A stretch of 64,000 nt of DNA from Loktanella sp. DSM 29012 (GTDB taxonomy: Bacteria > Pseudomonadota > Alphaproteobacteria > Rhodobacterales > Rhodobacteraceae). Shown in pieces: positions 19,101-26,587 of the stretch (its first letter is position 1; every line of letters starts with the position of its first letter). The translations under genes and the position numbers were made by a program. The DNA is taken from positions 310,001 through 374,000 of the forward strand of contig NZ_FOEJ01000004.1 of NCBI RefSeq assembly GCF_900110705.1, in the 5' to 3' direction. Below the pieces are notes generated by a model. It was not told the DNA's origin. It did no database searches and saw only the letters and a program-made list of their open reading frames with translations.

Positions 19101-19945
19101 GGGTTGTCGGGGCTGTCGTCGCCGTCGTGCGGGCTGCCGACGGCAAAGGCGGTGGCATTCAGGATCACCGATGGCGGGGCCTGTCGGAAAAGTTCCGTCA
19201 GGGTGGCCGTCGACAGCGGGTCCTTGAGCGACGCCACAAAGACGGGCAGCGGGTTGAGCCCCTTGCGTGACAATGCGCGGACGAGCCGGTTGATCGGGGC
19301 AAGCCCGCCGCCCTGCACCAGCGCACGGTAGAACACGATTGGCACGACCGGTGCGCCGTCGGTCCAGGCATCCTGCGCTGCAGCCAGGTCGGCCACACCC
19401 GCGCCGGGCCAGTAGACACCCGCCCGCAGCAGCGGGCTGGCGGGGGCAGGGCGGTCGGTATCGTCCACGATGGATTTCGCGCAGGCCAGAAACCGGACGG
19501 CGTTCTGCGGTCCGCCTTCGACAAGGTAGCTCCACAAGGCGTCGTAGTCGGCGTCGGTGACGGTGGACAGGCCGCGCAGGTCGGGGTCCTCTCGGTCGTC
19601 GCCGGGCAGGAACGCGACAGGCACGCCAGCTGTCCGCAGCTGGGCTGCATATTGCGTCAGGCCATAGCGCCAGTATCCGGCACCGCCCAGCACGCGGGCG
19701 ATGACCAGCCGCGATTTCGCGGCACAGGCGTCCAGATGCAGGTCGACCGACATCGGGTGTTGCAGATGCATGAGGCTGGCAAGCCGCAGGCCGGGGGGCG
19801 CGTCCATCGCGGCGCGCGCCTCTGACAATGCAGCGAGTTCTGTATCGGCGGCCGAGATGACAACCACATCGGCGGGTGTCTGGCCCAGATCGATGGGTTC
19901 CGTCCCGTCGGATATCGCGCCCGCACTGGCGGCCAACAGATGCAT
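16184..19945 (-). CDS. cobN: Cobaltochelatase subunit CobN
   Basis: Large subunit of the ATP-dependent aerobic cobaltochelatase (CobNST), which inserts cobalt into hydrogenobyrinic acid a,c-diamide. The 1253-residue protein is full length and has the CobN/BchH hallmarks QPARGYNID, HMGKHGNLEWLPGKALAL, IYPFIVNDPGEG, GPSGAPTRGR with PTGRNFYSVD and PTPTAW, and RHGYKGAFE near the end. CobS and CobT are not in this window. Two linkers look inserted relative to other CobN proteins as I remember them: about residues 490-501 (IILPEILPPEAP) and 811-824 (GDGGRGALGVSP). Both coincide with DNA resembling intergenic repeats. The ribosome site lies in an inverted repeat (19952-19969). Confidence 0.97.
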   Translation of the reverse strand: MHLLAASAGAISDGTEPIDLGQTPADVVVISAADTELAALSEARAAMDAPPGLRLASLMHLQHPMSVDLHLDACAAKSRLVIARVLGGAGYWRYGLTQYAAQLRTAGVPVAFLPGDDREDPDLRGLSTVTDADYDALWSYLVEGGPQNAVRFLACAKSIVDDTDRPAPASPLLRAGVYWPGAGVADLAAAQDAWTDGAPVVPIVFYRALVQGGGLAPINRLVRALSRKGLNPLPVFVASLKDPLSTATLTELFRQAPPSVILNATAFAVGSPHDGDDSPDNPLAGPQAQGAPVFQVVLSGGTEQAWRDSPQGLSARDIAMNVALPEVDGRILTRAISFKGEAFFDAATECPIATYQAQGDRITWVADLVANWTRLQRTPAADRKVALILANYPNKDGRLANGVGLDTPAATVHALGLLQDAGYATAPPASAQALMDQMMAGPTNWLTDRADTEGGEFLPLDIYQQHFDALPWEVREQITTRWGAPDDDPFIILPEILPPEAPATETSAGFKLSIHRFGNAVVALQPARGYNIDPTETYHSPDLVPPHNYLAFYFWLRHHWGAHALVHMGKHGNLEWLPGKALALSGTCWPEVTLGPVPHIYPFIVNDPGEGTQAKRRTAAVIIDHLTPPLTRAESYGPMRDLEALVDEYYEAAGLDPRRLDHLRREILSLSEVTGLSQDAGFKGDADGDLAKLDAYLCELKEAQIRDGLHVFGVSPTGQQEIDLSIALARVPRGDGKGANASLLRALALDFDLSIDPLDCNLAAPAPEKPGALGDAKGWRTNGDTVERLEALSQELLTSGTLPETLRAASGDGGRGALGVSPTASAAVISEIEARIRPAVAACGPDEGAALLRALDGRAIPPGPSGAPTRGRLDTLPTGRNFYSVDSRAVPTPTAWALGWKSANLLIDTHLQTHGDWPRSLLLTAWGTANMRTGGDDIAQALALMGCKPKWDAANRRVTGFEIIPSSALGRPRVDVTLRISGFFRDAFPQLIALVDSAARAIQALDEPQDINPAAARARAGEDASRVFGSKPGAYGAGLQALIDERIWSDRSDFAEAYLTWGSYAYGADAKGTAARPAFEQRLTQTDAIVQNQDNREHDVLDSDDYYQFEGGAAAAVATLQGQDRPIYHNDHSRPERPLIRTLEDEIGRVVRSRVVNPKWIAGVKRHGYKGAFEIAATVDYLFAFAATTGAVRNHHFDLVEEAVLADDDTRQFIVDTNAPALAEIAARLQEAIDRGLWSPKSNSARARIAGLL
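17475..17514 (+). repeat. REP-like palindromic repeat, copy B, inside cobN
   Basis: Plus-strand order is GCTG, the stem-loop TTGGGC-TGAC-GCCCAA (17479-17494), then the tail TGCGCCCCGCCCACCGTCCC (17495-17514). The tail differs at one base from copy A (2991-3010). The layout matches copies A and C, but this copy lies in coding sequence and is read in frame on the minus strand as part of a CobN linker. Confidence 0.6.
18444..18478 (+). repeat. GCCTCCGGCGGGAGTATTT-type repeat inside cobN
   Basis: GCCTCCGGCGGGAGTATTT followed by CCGGCAAGATGATGAA resembles the end of the intergenic repeat at 13525-13553 (GCCTCCCCCGGGATATTTTT, then AGAAGAAG). It also resembles what I remember as a common Rhodobacteraceae intergenic motif. 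On the minus strand it encodes the linker FIILPEILPPEAP in CobN. Confidence 0.5.
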
Positions 19946-19951
19946 TATGCT

Positions 19952-19969
19952 TGACCTTTCGACAGGTCA
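19952..19969. promoter_or_regulatory. Inverted repeat over the cobN ribosome site
   Basis: TGACCT-TTCGAC-AGGTCA is a 6-bp inverted repeat. On the minus strand the GAAAGGT half-site is the only visible Shine-Dalgarno for cobN, 8 bases before its ATG. A hairpin in the leader would hide it; alternatively it is a protein-binding operator shared with the divergent small gene at 20011. Confidence 0.45.
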
Positions 19970-20010
19970 GCGTAGGTCGCATGCCAACCATTGATACATG
20001 AGGCAATCCC

Positions 20011-20271
20011 ATGGACTACAGCAAATCCGGCGCCGCAAAGCCGGGCCGCAACGCGCCCAAGACCCGCGACGGCAAGGGGCGCAACCCGCAGACCGGCGAT
20101 GCGCGCAACGACAAGGCCGCCCTTTTGGAGCGGATGAAAGCCAGTCGCGCTGCCAAGCTGGCGGAAACCGGCGGCCTGCCGCTGGACCGTCCCAATGAAG
20201 GCGCCGACAAGATCGCCATCGACGAGATGGGTCCCAAGACCGTGCGCGGTCCGGAAAAGCTGGACAAGTAA
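20011..20271 (+). CDS. Small conserved hydrophilic protein of unknown function
   Basis: An 86-residue, highly charged protein without membrane segments or cysteines. It starts MDYSKSGAAKPGRNAPKTRD, continues with RNDKAALLERMKASRAAKL and ends GPKTVRGPEKLDK. Pro/Gly/Lys-rich low complexity suggests an unstructured protein with one short helix. Similar short MDYSK... proteins with a DKAALLARMK helix occur, as I recall, in other Rhodobacteraceae, which supports it being real. A GAGG lies 7 bases before ATG 20011. It is on the opposite strand to the cobalamin genes on both sides and splits the cbiM-cobW-GNAT unit from cobN. Confidence 0.6.
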   Translation: MDYSKSGAAKPGRNAPKTRDGKGRNPQTGDARNDKAALLERMKASRAAKLAETGGLPLDRPNEGADKIAIDEMGPKTVRGPEKLDK

Positions 20272-20276
20272 CGCTG

Positions 20277-20726
20277 TCATAGCTGGCATTCCATGAACAC
20301 CGAATGCGGTCCCTCGACGTAGTCGCCGAATGGGCCGCATGGCGTGAACCCATGCCGTGCATAAAGCCTGTGCGCGGCGTAGAGGTCATCGCCACTCTCA
20401 AGGCGCAAAAGGGCGAGGCCTTGGGTGCGCGCCTCGGCGATCAGGGCCTGCATAAGAGCCGCACCTGCCCCAGATCCGCGTGCGGCGGGATCCACGAACA
20501 TCGACTTCACCTCGCCGTAGTCTCCCTTGTTCGCGAGTGCGACACAGCCCAGGGCATCGCCGTCCTGGTTGGCGATGAAAAACCGGATGTGCGGTGCGGC
20601 CAGTTCGTCGACCGACAGGGCAAAGCTGAACTCTGGCGGATATTTCGACAGCAGGAATGCGTGGCTTGCCGTCAGCAGGCGGCGACCGTCGGGGTCGCGC
20701 GGATCGGCTGGCGCGACGGTCAGCAT
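20277..20726 (-). CDS. GNAT-family N-acetyltransferase
   Basis: A 149-residue single-domain acetyltransferase. Motif A is present as KSMFVDPAARGSGAGAALMQAL, which contains the acetyl-CoA pyrophosphate loop RGSGAGA. It ends with LYARHGFTPCGPFGDY, the usual beta6-beta7 region. Its ATG shares one base with the cobW stop (TGATG at 20726), so it is translated in a coupled way with the cobalt chaperone gene. The substrate is unknown; a small-molecule amine is more likely than a protein from the domain alone. Confidence 0.9.
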   Translation of the reverse strand: MLTVAPADPRDPDGRRLLTASHAFLLSKYPPEFSFALSVDELAAPHIRFFIANQDGDALGCVALANKGDYGEVKSMFVDPAARGSGAGAALMQALIAEARTQGLALLRLESGDDLYAAHRLYARHGFTPCGPFGDYVEGPHSVFMECQL

Positions 20727-21811
20727 CAGGCGGACAAGGCTGCCGTGATCGCGGCACGGTCAAGACCGGCCTGACCGATCACCACGAGGCGTGCGCCGCG
20801 CGGGGTCTGTCCCAGCGGCTGATCGTAGTAGTGATCCACGCGCGGTCCGACCGCCTGCACCGTCAGGCGCATCGGCTTGCCAGCGACCGACGTGAACCCC
20901 TTGAGTCGCAGAATATCGTGGGCGCGGATCACGTCGGCAAGCTGGGTCGCAAAGGCCGCCGGATCATCGATTTCCGCCCGCTCGACGACAAAGGAATCAA
21001 ATTCGTCGTGGCCGTGTTCGTGGGCATGGTGGTGGTCGTGATCATCATCCTCGTCGTGATCATGGTCATCGTCATGATCGTGATGATGGTGGTGCACCTC
21101 GTGCCGCGATTCCAGATCGTTTTCGGCACCGATCCCCTGACCCAGCAGAACATCGACCGGCAGGGCACCCATCGCGGTACGAACCACCTGTACGCCGTCG
21201 CGGGATTCGGATTTGAGGCGGGCCGCGAGGGCGGCGGCGGCCTCTGGTTTCATCAGGTCGGTCTTGTTGATGACGATCATGTCGGCACAGGCGATCTGAT
21301 CCTCGAACAGTTCCGACAGTGGCGTTTCGTGATCAAGACCTTCGTCGGCGCGGCGCTGGGCGTCCACGGCATCGACGTTATGGGCAAACCGGCCTTCGTC
21401 GACAGCGACGCCGTCCACGACGGTCACCACGCCGTCCACCGTCACGCGGCTGGCGAGGCCCGGCCAGTTGAACGCCCGCACCAGCGGTTGCGGCAGGGCC
21501 AGACCGCTGGTTTCGATGACGATGTGATCGGGGGCAGGGTCGCGGGCCAGCAGGGCCTCCATCGAGGGGATGAAATCGTCGGCCACGGTGCAGCAGATGC
21601 ACCCGTTCGACAGTTCGACCACGTCGTCCTTGGCGCAGGCGTCCTGATCGCAGCCTTTCAGAATGTCGCCGTCCACGCCCAGATCGCCGAATTCATTGAT
21701 GATCAACGCGATGCGCTTGCCGTTGGCGTTTTGCAGCATGTGGCGGATCAGTGTGGTTTTGCCCGCGCCCAGAAATCCTGTGACGACGGTGGCGGGAATT
21801 TTGCTAGCCAT
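20726..21811 (-). CDS. cobW: CobW-family GTP-dependent metal chaperone with His-rich loop
   Basis: G3E-family GTPase thought to deliver cobalt for cobalamin synthesis. The 361-residue product has the P-loop TGFLGAGKTT at the N-terminus, the metal-binding CICC motif in ELSNGCICCTV, and the NKTD nucleotide-specificity motif in VINKTDLMKPE. Between the GTPase and the C-terminal CobW_C domain, near residues 238-270, is a stretch made almost only of His, Asp and Glu, a probable metal reservoir. Placement 80 bases downstream of a riboswitch-controlled cobalt uptake gene supports cobalt rather than zinc. Confidence 0.93.
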   Translation of the reverse strand: MASKIPATVVTGFLGAGKTTLIRHMLQNANGKRIALIINEFGDLGVDGDILKGCDQDACAKDDVVELSNGCICCTVADDFIPSMEALLARDPAPDHIVIETSGLALPQPLVRAFNWPGLASRVTVDGVVTVVDGVAVDEGRFAHNVDAVDAQRRADEGLDHETPLSELFEDQIACADMIVINKTDLMKPEAAAALAARLKSESRDGVQVVRTAMGALPVDVLLGQGIGAENDLESRHEVHHHHHDHDDDHDHDEDDDHDHHHAHEHGHDEFDSFVVERAEIDDPAAFATQLADVIRAHDILRLKGFTSVAGKPMRLTVQAVGPRVDHYYDQPLGQTPRGARLVVIGQAGLDRAAITAALSA

Positions 21812-21838
21812 GGGAACGCTCCTGCGCGGAATAGGGAT

Positions 21839-21865
21839 CGGGCCAAGGGGATACCCCTCGGCCCG
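21839..21865 (-). terminator. GC-rich hairpin between the CbiM-like gene and cobW
   Basis: CGGGCC-A-AGGGG, loop ATA, CCCCT-C-GGCCCG: 11 base pairs with one A/C mismatch. No T run follows on the minus strand, so it may be a partial terminator or a processing site that lowers cobW expression relative to the uptake gene. Confidence 0.45.
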
Positions 21866-21891
21866 TTGATTTCAAGTCAATGGGGTGTTGT

Positions 21892-22566
21892 TCAGGCGGC
21901 GTTGTAGACGCGGCTGTTCAGCAGCGAAGAGCCGTTCGCGCGCAGTGCCTTGGCACCCGCCAGCACGACCAGATCGACCAGCGGTTCCAGCAGCAACACG
22001 GTCATGTAGGCCGCACCGAATGTTGCCAGCGACACCATCGTTTCGGCACCCATGCCCTGACCCCACATCACCCAGAAAGCAACCCAGGCCACGATGCCGG
22101 CCTGATAGGTGGCGGACAGTTTCAGGGCCTGCGTGTAGGTCAGATCGACGTAAGCCGTGTCGGATGCGATGACCTTGCGTGCGACAAAGTGCAGGCCCAG
22201 CAGGGGCACCAGCAGCGTGGTCACGTTCATCGCGTATTGCGGCAGATCGGTGGGCGACAGGAACAACGCCTGAACAAGCAAGCCCAGGGCCAGACCGATC
22301 GCGGCGGGGGCCGTGCCAAGCATCAGCAGCAGGGTCGATCCCAGGATCAGGTGGACCTCGGACGGACCTGCGGCAAAGTGGGGCAGGACCTCGAAGAAGA
22401 TCACTGTCGCTATGGTGGCCATCGCGGCGCGTGCGCCGAGGCTGACCAACCCGCGCTCTGCGGCGCTTTCCCATACCAGTTTTGCGCTGACGGTGGCAGC
22501 GCCTGCTGCGGTCACTGCGCCCAGTGCCATTTTTGCGCCTGTCACAAGGCCCGGTTCGATATGCAT
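21892..22566 (-). CDS. CbiM-like cobalt uptake permease
   Basis: A 224-residue integral membrane protein starting MHIEPGLVTGAKMALGAVTA. The N-terminal Met-His-Ile is the metal-binding end of CbiM-type substrate-capture proteins of energy-coupling-factor transporters. Several hydrophobic helices follow, including SEVHLILGSTLLLMLG and GLHFVARKVIASDTAY. No CbiN/CbiQ/CbiO is adjacent, so it may work alone or with distant ECF parts. ATG 22566 has AAAGGAGA about 8 bases upstream; the 70 codons that could be added upstream are riboswitch sequence. Regulation by a cobalamin riboswitch points strongly to cobalt. Confidence 0.85.
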   Translation of the reverse strand: MHIEPGLVTGAKMALGAVTAAGAATVSAKLVWESAAERGLVSLGARAAMATIATVIFFEVLPHFAAGPSEVHLILGSTLLLMLGTAPAAIGLALGLLVQALFLSPTDLPQYAMNVTTLLVPLLGLHFVARKVIASDTAYVDLTYTQALKLSATYQAGIVAWVAFWVMWGQGMGAETMVSLATFGAAYMTVLLLEPLVDLVVLAGAKALRANGSSLLNSRVYNAA

Positions 22567-22611
22567 AATGTCGTCTCCTTTGCCCGCCATCCCCGGCGGG
22601 TGGTGTTTCAA

Positions 22612-22818
22612 TGTGCAGGGCCGGTCTCCTGGCTTGCGGGTCAAGGTGCGGCGTCGCCTTCCCGGGGCTGGCCCCAGTGGCATATCGACGGCGCACTCTC
22701 CGCTTACAGTCGCGGGGGCGGCTGCGGCTGGGGGCCTCCTTGATCGGATCGGCCCGTTCCGCATTCCCAGTTTCATCCCCGACGCTTTGCGTCTGTGTGG
22801 GGAACCTTGCCTGCCCTT
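22612..22818 (-). ncRNA. Cobalamin (AdoCbl) riboswitch
   Basis: On the minus strand the conserved blocks appear in order: AAGGTTCCCC, GATGAAACTGGGAATGCGG, CCCCCGCGACTGTAAGCGGA, CCGGGAAGGCG and the B12 box AAGCCAGGAGACCGGCC (22637-22621). It ends about 45 bases before the start codon of the CbiM-like gene, so it probably controls translation or early termination. TTGACG at 22846-22841 with a 17-base spacer to GCACAA gives a plausible promoter that would start the RNA just before the first conserved block. Confidence 0.95.
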
Positions 22819-23014
22819 TGTGCGCCTCGGGGGTGTCCAGCGTCAAGGGCGGACTGCGGCGTTCTGTCAGGCTTTCCCGACGTGAGGGGCTGGCCGGAGC
22901 TGCGCAATATCTTGTGGATAACTGGGCGGATCAGCGCAGATGCGGTGCTGCGCGCGTTGACTCGGGGCTTTGCCGTGACGCATCCTGCCCGCCAGTCCAA
23001 GGATAGCGTGCGCA
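22819..23014. other. Divergent promoter region between the riboswitch and smc
   Basis: About 200 bases with no credible gene. It holds the -35 candidate of the riboswitch transcript on the minus strand and, on the plus strand, TTGACT at 22957-22962 as a weak -35 for smc with no good -10. The smc leader shows only a short AAGGA upstream of its ATG. Confidence 0.5.
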
Positions 23015-26000
23015 ATGCAGTTCACCAAGCTCCGCCTGAATGGCTTCAAGAGCTTTGTCGACCCGACCGATCTGGTGATCGCGGACGGGTTGACCGGTGT
23101 CGTGGGGCCAAACGGTTGCGGAAAATCCAACCTTCTCGAGGCGTTGCGCTGGGTCATGGGCGAAAACCGCGCCTCTGCGATGCGCGGCGGCGGCATGGAG
23201 GACGTGATCTTTGCGGGCACGGCGACGCGCCCTGCACGCAATTTCGCCGAGGTCGTGCTGCAGATCGACAACGGCGAACGGCTGGCACCTGCCGCGTTCA
23301 ATGACAGCGATTCGCTGGACATCACGCGGCGCATCACCCGCGATGCAGGGTCTGCCTACAAGGTCGGTGCAAAGGATGTGCGCGCCCGCGACGTGCAGAT
23401 GCTGTTTGCCGATGCCTCGACCGGGGCGCATTCGCCGGCGCTGGTCCGGCAGGGGCAGATCAGCGAGTTGATCAACGCCAAACCCAAATCCCGCCGTCGC
23501 ATCCTGGAAGAGGCGGCTGGTATTTCAGGGCTGTATCAGCGCCGCCACGAGGCAGAGCTGAAGCTGCGCGGCGCAGAAGGCAACCTGACCCGCGTCGATG
23601 ACGTGATCGCGCAACTGGCGGCACAGCTGGGCACGCTGGCTCGGCAGGCGCGGCAGGCGGCACGCTACCGCGAGATCGGAACTGCACTGCGTCAGGCCGA
23701 GGGTGTTTTGTTGTACCGGCGTTGGCGGGATGCGGACGCGGCCTACGCAACCGCGCAGACTGCCGTGCGCGACTGCACCGCACAGGCCGTGCGGGCCGAG
23801 GCCGCTGCCCGCGCGGCAGCCTCGGCGCGGCAGACGGCCGAGGACGCACTGCCGGCGTTGCGCGACGAGGACGCCATCGCCGCCGCCGTGATCCAGCGCC
23901 TGATCGTGGAACGCGACCAACTGGAATCGGCAGAGGCACGCGCGGTCAAGGCCATCGAGACCCTGACCGCACGCATTGCCCAGCTGTCCCGCGACATCAG
24001 CCGCGAGGTCGCGCTGAATGCCGATGCAGGCGAGAGCATCGCTGCACTGGAGGCCGAACAGACCGCGCTGGAGGCCGCGCAGGCCGGTCATGAAGATGCC
24101 TTGCAATCGGCGATGGGCGAGGCTGTCGCCGCAGCCGAGGTGCTGGGGACCCGAGAGGCCGATCTGGGGCAGGCGACCGAGGATGCGGCACGCCTTGCGG
24201 CGCGGCATCAATCCGCACAGCGACTGGCCGAGGACAGCGCCAAACGGGTGGCGCGGGCCGAACAGCAGGAACAACAGGCACGCGATGCCAATGCTGCTGC
24301 CGTGGCCACGCTTGCGACACTTGCGCAGACCTCTGATGCGGCGCGGCAGGCCGAAGAAGCCGCAACCGAAACGGCGCGTCGTGCCGAGGAAACGCTCGCC
24401 ATGGCCGAGGCGGCACGCGCAAGGACGCAGGCCAGCGAATCCGAGGCGCGTGCCGCGCGGTCCGCAGCCGAAGGCGAGGCCAGCGCGTTGCGTGCAGAGG
24501 TCGCGGCGCTGACCCGGCTGGTGGACCGCGACCGGGGTGATGCAACCGCGCTGCTGGATGCATTGACCGTGGCACCGGGATTTGAGCGGGCGTTGGGGGC
24601 CGCATTGTCCGACGACCTCAAGGCACCGGTGGTGACGGATGATGCCGCGACAGGCTGGGTCGCGCTGGAGGCCTATCCGACAGTGCCGCCACTGCCGGGT
24701 GACGCACGTCCGCTGGCCGACATGGTGACGGGGGCCACGGCCCTGACGCGCCGCCTGTCGCAGGTCGGGGTGGTCGCGGCAGACCGGGGGGCTGCAATGC
24801 AGCGGGATCTGCAGCCGGGGCAACGGTTGGTATCGGTCGAGGGTGATCTGTGGCGCTGGGACGGATTGCGGGCAGGGGCGGCGGATGCGCCTTCGGCTGC
24901 GGCGTTGCGTCTGGAACAGGTCAACCGGCTGGCGCGTCTGCGTACCGATCTGGCGCAGGCCGAAACGGTTGCCGGTGACGCGCAGGCGGCGCACGACAAG
25001 CTTGCCACACGGCTGAAGGAGTTGACCGAGGCCGACGCATCCGCCCGCGCGGCCCGGCGCGCGGCCGATGCACAGGTCACGGACGCACGGCGCGCCGCCT
25101 CGCGCGCCGAGGCGGATCGTGATCTGGCACAAAGCAAACTGGATGCCTCCGCGCTGGCGCAGACGCGGCACGCGGATGAGGCAACGGCGGCCCGGACTGA
25201 ATTGCAGCAGGCCACCGCCGCAGTCGCACAGCTGGAGGACCTGACCGCGGCCCGCGCAGCCGTCGACGATCTGCGCGTCACGGTCGAGGCCGCGCGCATG
25301 ACGCTGATGGCCCGCCGCGCTGCCGCGGATGAGTTGCGCAGTGCCGGTGACACGCGCGCGGCGCGACTACGCACCATCGCCAAGGATCTGACGGGCTGGC
25401 GCACGCGGCTGGACACCGCCACCGGGCGGCTGGCCGAACTGGAAGCGCGCAAGGCCGCGTCCGAGGCAGAATTGACCGCTGCGCACGATACGCCTGCCAC
25501 GTTGGCAACACAGCGTGAAACATTGGCCGGGTCCTTGCAGGCGGCGGAACGGCGTCATGCCGCCGCGCGTGATGCGCTTTCGGTCGGGGAAGGCGATCTG
25601 CGGACGGCGACCCTTGCGGAACGCGATGCCGAACGCGCCGCATCCGAGGCGCGCGAGGCCCGTGCCGCGGCGGATGCCCGTGCAGAAGCCGCAGGCGAGA
25701 CCGTTGCGGCGGCTGTCATGAGCATCCGTGACGCACGTGACCTGACACCGGCCGCATTGATCGAGGTGCTGGCCATTGATCCGGACACGATCCCGCCCGT
25801 TGACCGGATCGAAGCCGAGGTCGCAGGTCACCGACGTCAGCGCGACGCCTTGGGGTCCGTCAATCTGCGGGCCGAGGAGGACAGCCGCGCGGTGCAGTCC
25901 GAACATGCGTCGCTGGTCGAGGAGAAGCGCGACCTCGAAGAGGCGATTGCCGCACTGCGGTCGGGAATCGCAAGCCTGAACCGCGAGGGACGCGAACGGC

Positions 26001-26470
26001 TGCTGACGGCATTCGAGCAGGTCAACGAAAGCTTTGGCACCCTGTTTGCGCATCTGTTCGGTGGTGGTGAGGCACGGCTTGAACTGGTCGAAAGCGATGA
26101 TCCGCTGGATGCCGGGCTGGAAATCATGTGCCAGCCACCGGGCAAGAAGTTGTCGACGCTGAGCCTGTTGTCGGGTGGTGAACAGACGCTGACGGCCATG
26201 GCGCTGATTTTCGCGGTGTTCCTGGCGAACCCCGCGCCGATCTGTGTTCTGGACGAGGTAGATGCGCCGCTGGACGATGCAAACGTCACCCGATTCTGTG
26301 ATCTGCTGGACGAGATGACACGCCGGACACAGACCCGGTTCCTGATCATCACGCACCACGCTGTTACCATGAGCCGGATGGACCGCCTGTTTGGTGTGAC
26401 GATGGCGGAACAGGGCGTCAGCCAACTGGTGTCGGTTGATCTGAAAAAAGCGGAACAGATGGTGGCCTGA
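23015..26470 (+). CDS. smc: Chromosome segregation protein SMC
   Basis: Condensin ATPase that compacts and segregates the chromosome. The 1151-residue protein has the N-terminal Walker A GPNGCGKSN within MQFTKLRLNGFKSF..., two long Ala/Arg/Glu-rich coiled-coil arms (about residues 170-500 and 660-980), and a hinge near residues 510-650. The C-terminal ABC signature is LLSGGEQTLTAMALIFAVF, followed by Walker B CVLDEVDAPLDDAN. Length is typical of the alphaproteobacterial form. No scpA/scpB is adjacent. It is followed by REP-like copy C and tRNA-Cys. Confidence 0.97.
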   Translation: MQFTKLRLNGFKSFVDPTDLVIADGLTGVVGPNGCGKSNLLEALRWVMGENRASAMRGGGMEDVIFAGTATRPARNFAEVVLQIDNGERLAPAAFNDSDSLDITRRITRDAGSAYKVGAKDVRARDVQMLFADASTGAHSPALVRQGQISELINAKPKSRRRILEEAAGISGLYQRRHEAELKLRGAEGNLTRVDDVIAQLAAQLGTLARQARQAARYREIGTALRQAEGVLLYRRWRDADAAYATAQTAVRDCTAQAVRAEAAARAAASARQTAEDALPALRDEDAIAAAVIQRLIVERDQLESAEARAVKAIETLTARIAQLSRDISREVALNADAGESIAALEAEQTALEAAQAGHEDALQSAMGEAVAAAEVLGTREADLGQATEDAARLAARHQSAQRLAEDSAKRVARAEQQEQQARDANAAAVATLATLAQTSDAARQAEEAATETARRAEETLAMAEAARARTQASESEARAARSAAEGEASALRAEVAALTRLVDRDRGDATALLDALTVAPGFERALGAALSDDLKAPVVTDDAATGWVALEAYPTVPPLPGDARPLADMVTGATALTRRLSQVGVVAADRGAAMQRDLQPGQRLVSVEGDLWRWDGLRAGAADAPSAAALRLEQVNRLARLRTDLAQAETVAGDAQAAHDKLATRLKELTEADASARAARRAADAQVTDARRAASRAEADRDLAQSKLDASALAQTRHADEATAARTELQQATAAVAQLEDLTAARAAVDDLRVTVEAARMTLMARRAAADELRSAGDTRAARLRTIAKDLTGWRTRLDTATGRLAELEARKAASEAELTAAHDTPATLATQRETLAGSLQAAERRHAAARDALSVGEGDLRTATLAERDAERAASEAREARAAADARAEAAGETVAAAVMSIRDARDLTPAALIEVLAIDPDTIPPVDRIEAEVAGHRRQRDALGSVNLRAEEDSRAVQSEHASLVEEKRDLEEAIAALRSGIASLNREGRERLLTAFEQVNESFGTLFAHLFGGGEARLELVESDDPLDAGLEIMCQPPGKKLSTLSLLSGGEQTLTAMALIFAVFLANPAPICVLDEVDAPLDDANVTRFCDLLDEMTRRTQTRFLIITHHAVTMSRMDRLFGVTMAEQGVSQLVSVDLKKAEQMVA

Positions 26471-26485
26471 TGATATCGGCACGGC

Positions 26486-26529
26486 GCTGTTTGGCCCGTT
26501 CCGGGCAAACCCGCCCCGCCCGCCATCCC
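26486..26529 (+). repeat. REP-like palindromic repeat, copy C
   Basis: Fifteen bases after the smc stop: GCTGTTTG, a hairpin GTTTGGCCCG-TT-CCGGGCAAAC (26489-26510, one bulged G), then the tail CCCGCCCCGCCCGCCATCCC (26510-26529). Compared with copy A (2966-3010) the flanks match while the stem interior is changed to another palindrome. May also act as the smc terminator. Confidence 0.7.
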
Positions 26530-26587
26530 ACCGACTGGTCTGATCGCAAGCATCGCGTCGGCCAGAAATCTATCGAAAAAGGGGTGA

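Noticed and set aside
21871-21892. TTGATTTCAAGTCAA as an FNR box before the CbiM-like stop
   Set aside because: The half-sites are separated by five bases instead of four and the site is downstream of the gene, not in a promoter.
22567-22776. N-terminal extension of 70 codons on the CbiM-like gene
   Set aside because: The sequence is the cobalamin riboswitch; the ATG at 22566 has a clear ribosome site and restores the metal-binding Met-His-Ile end.
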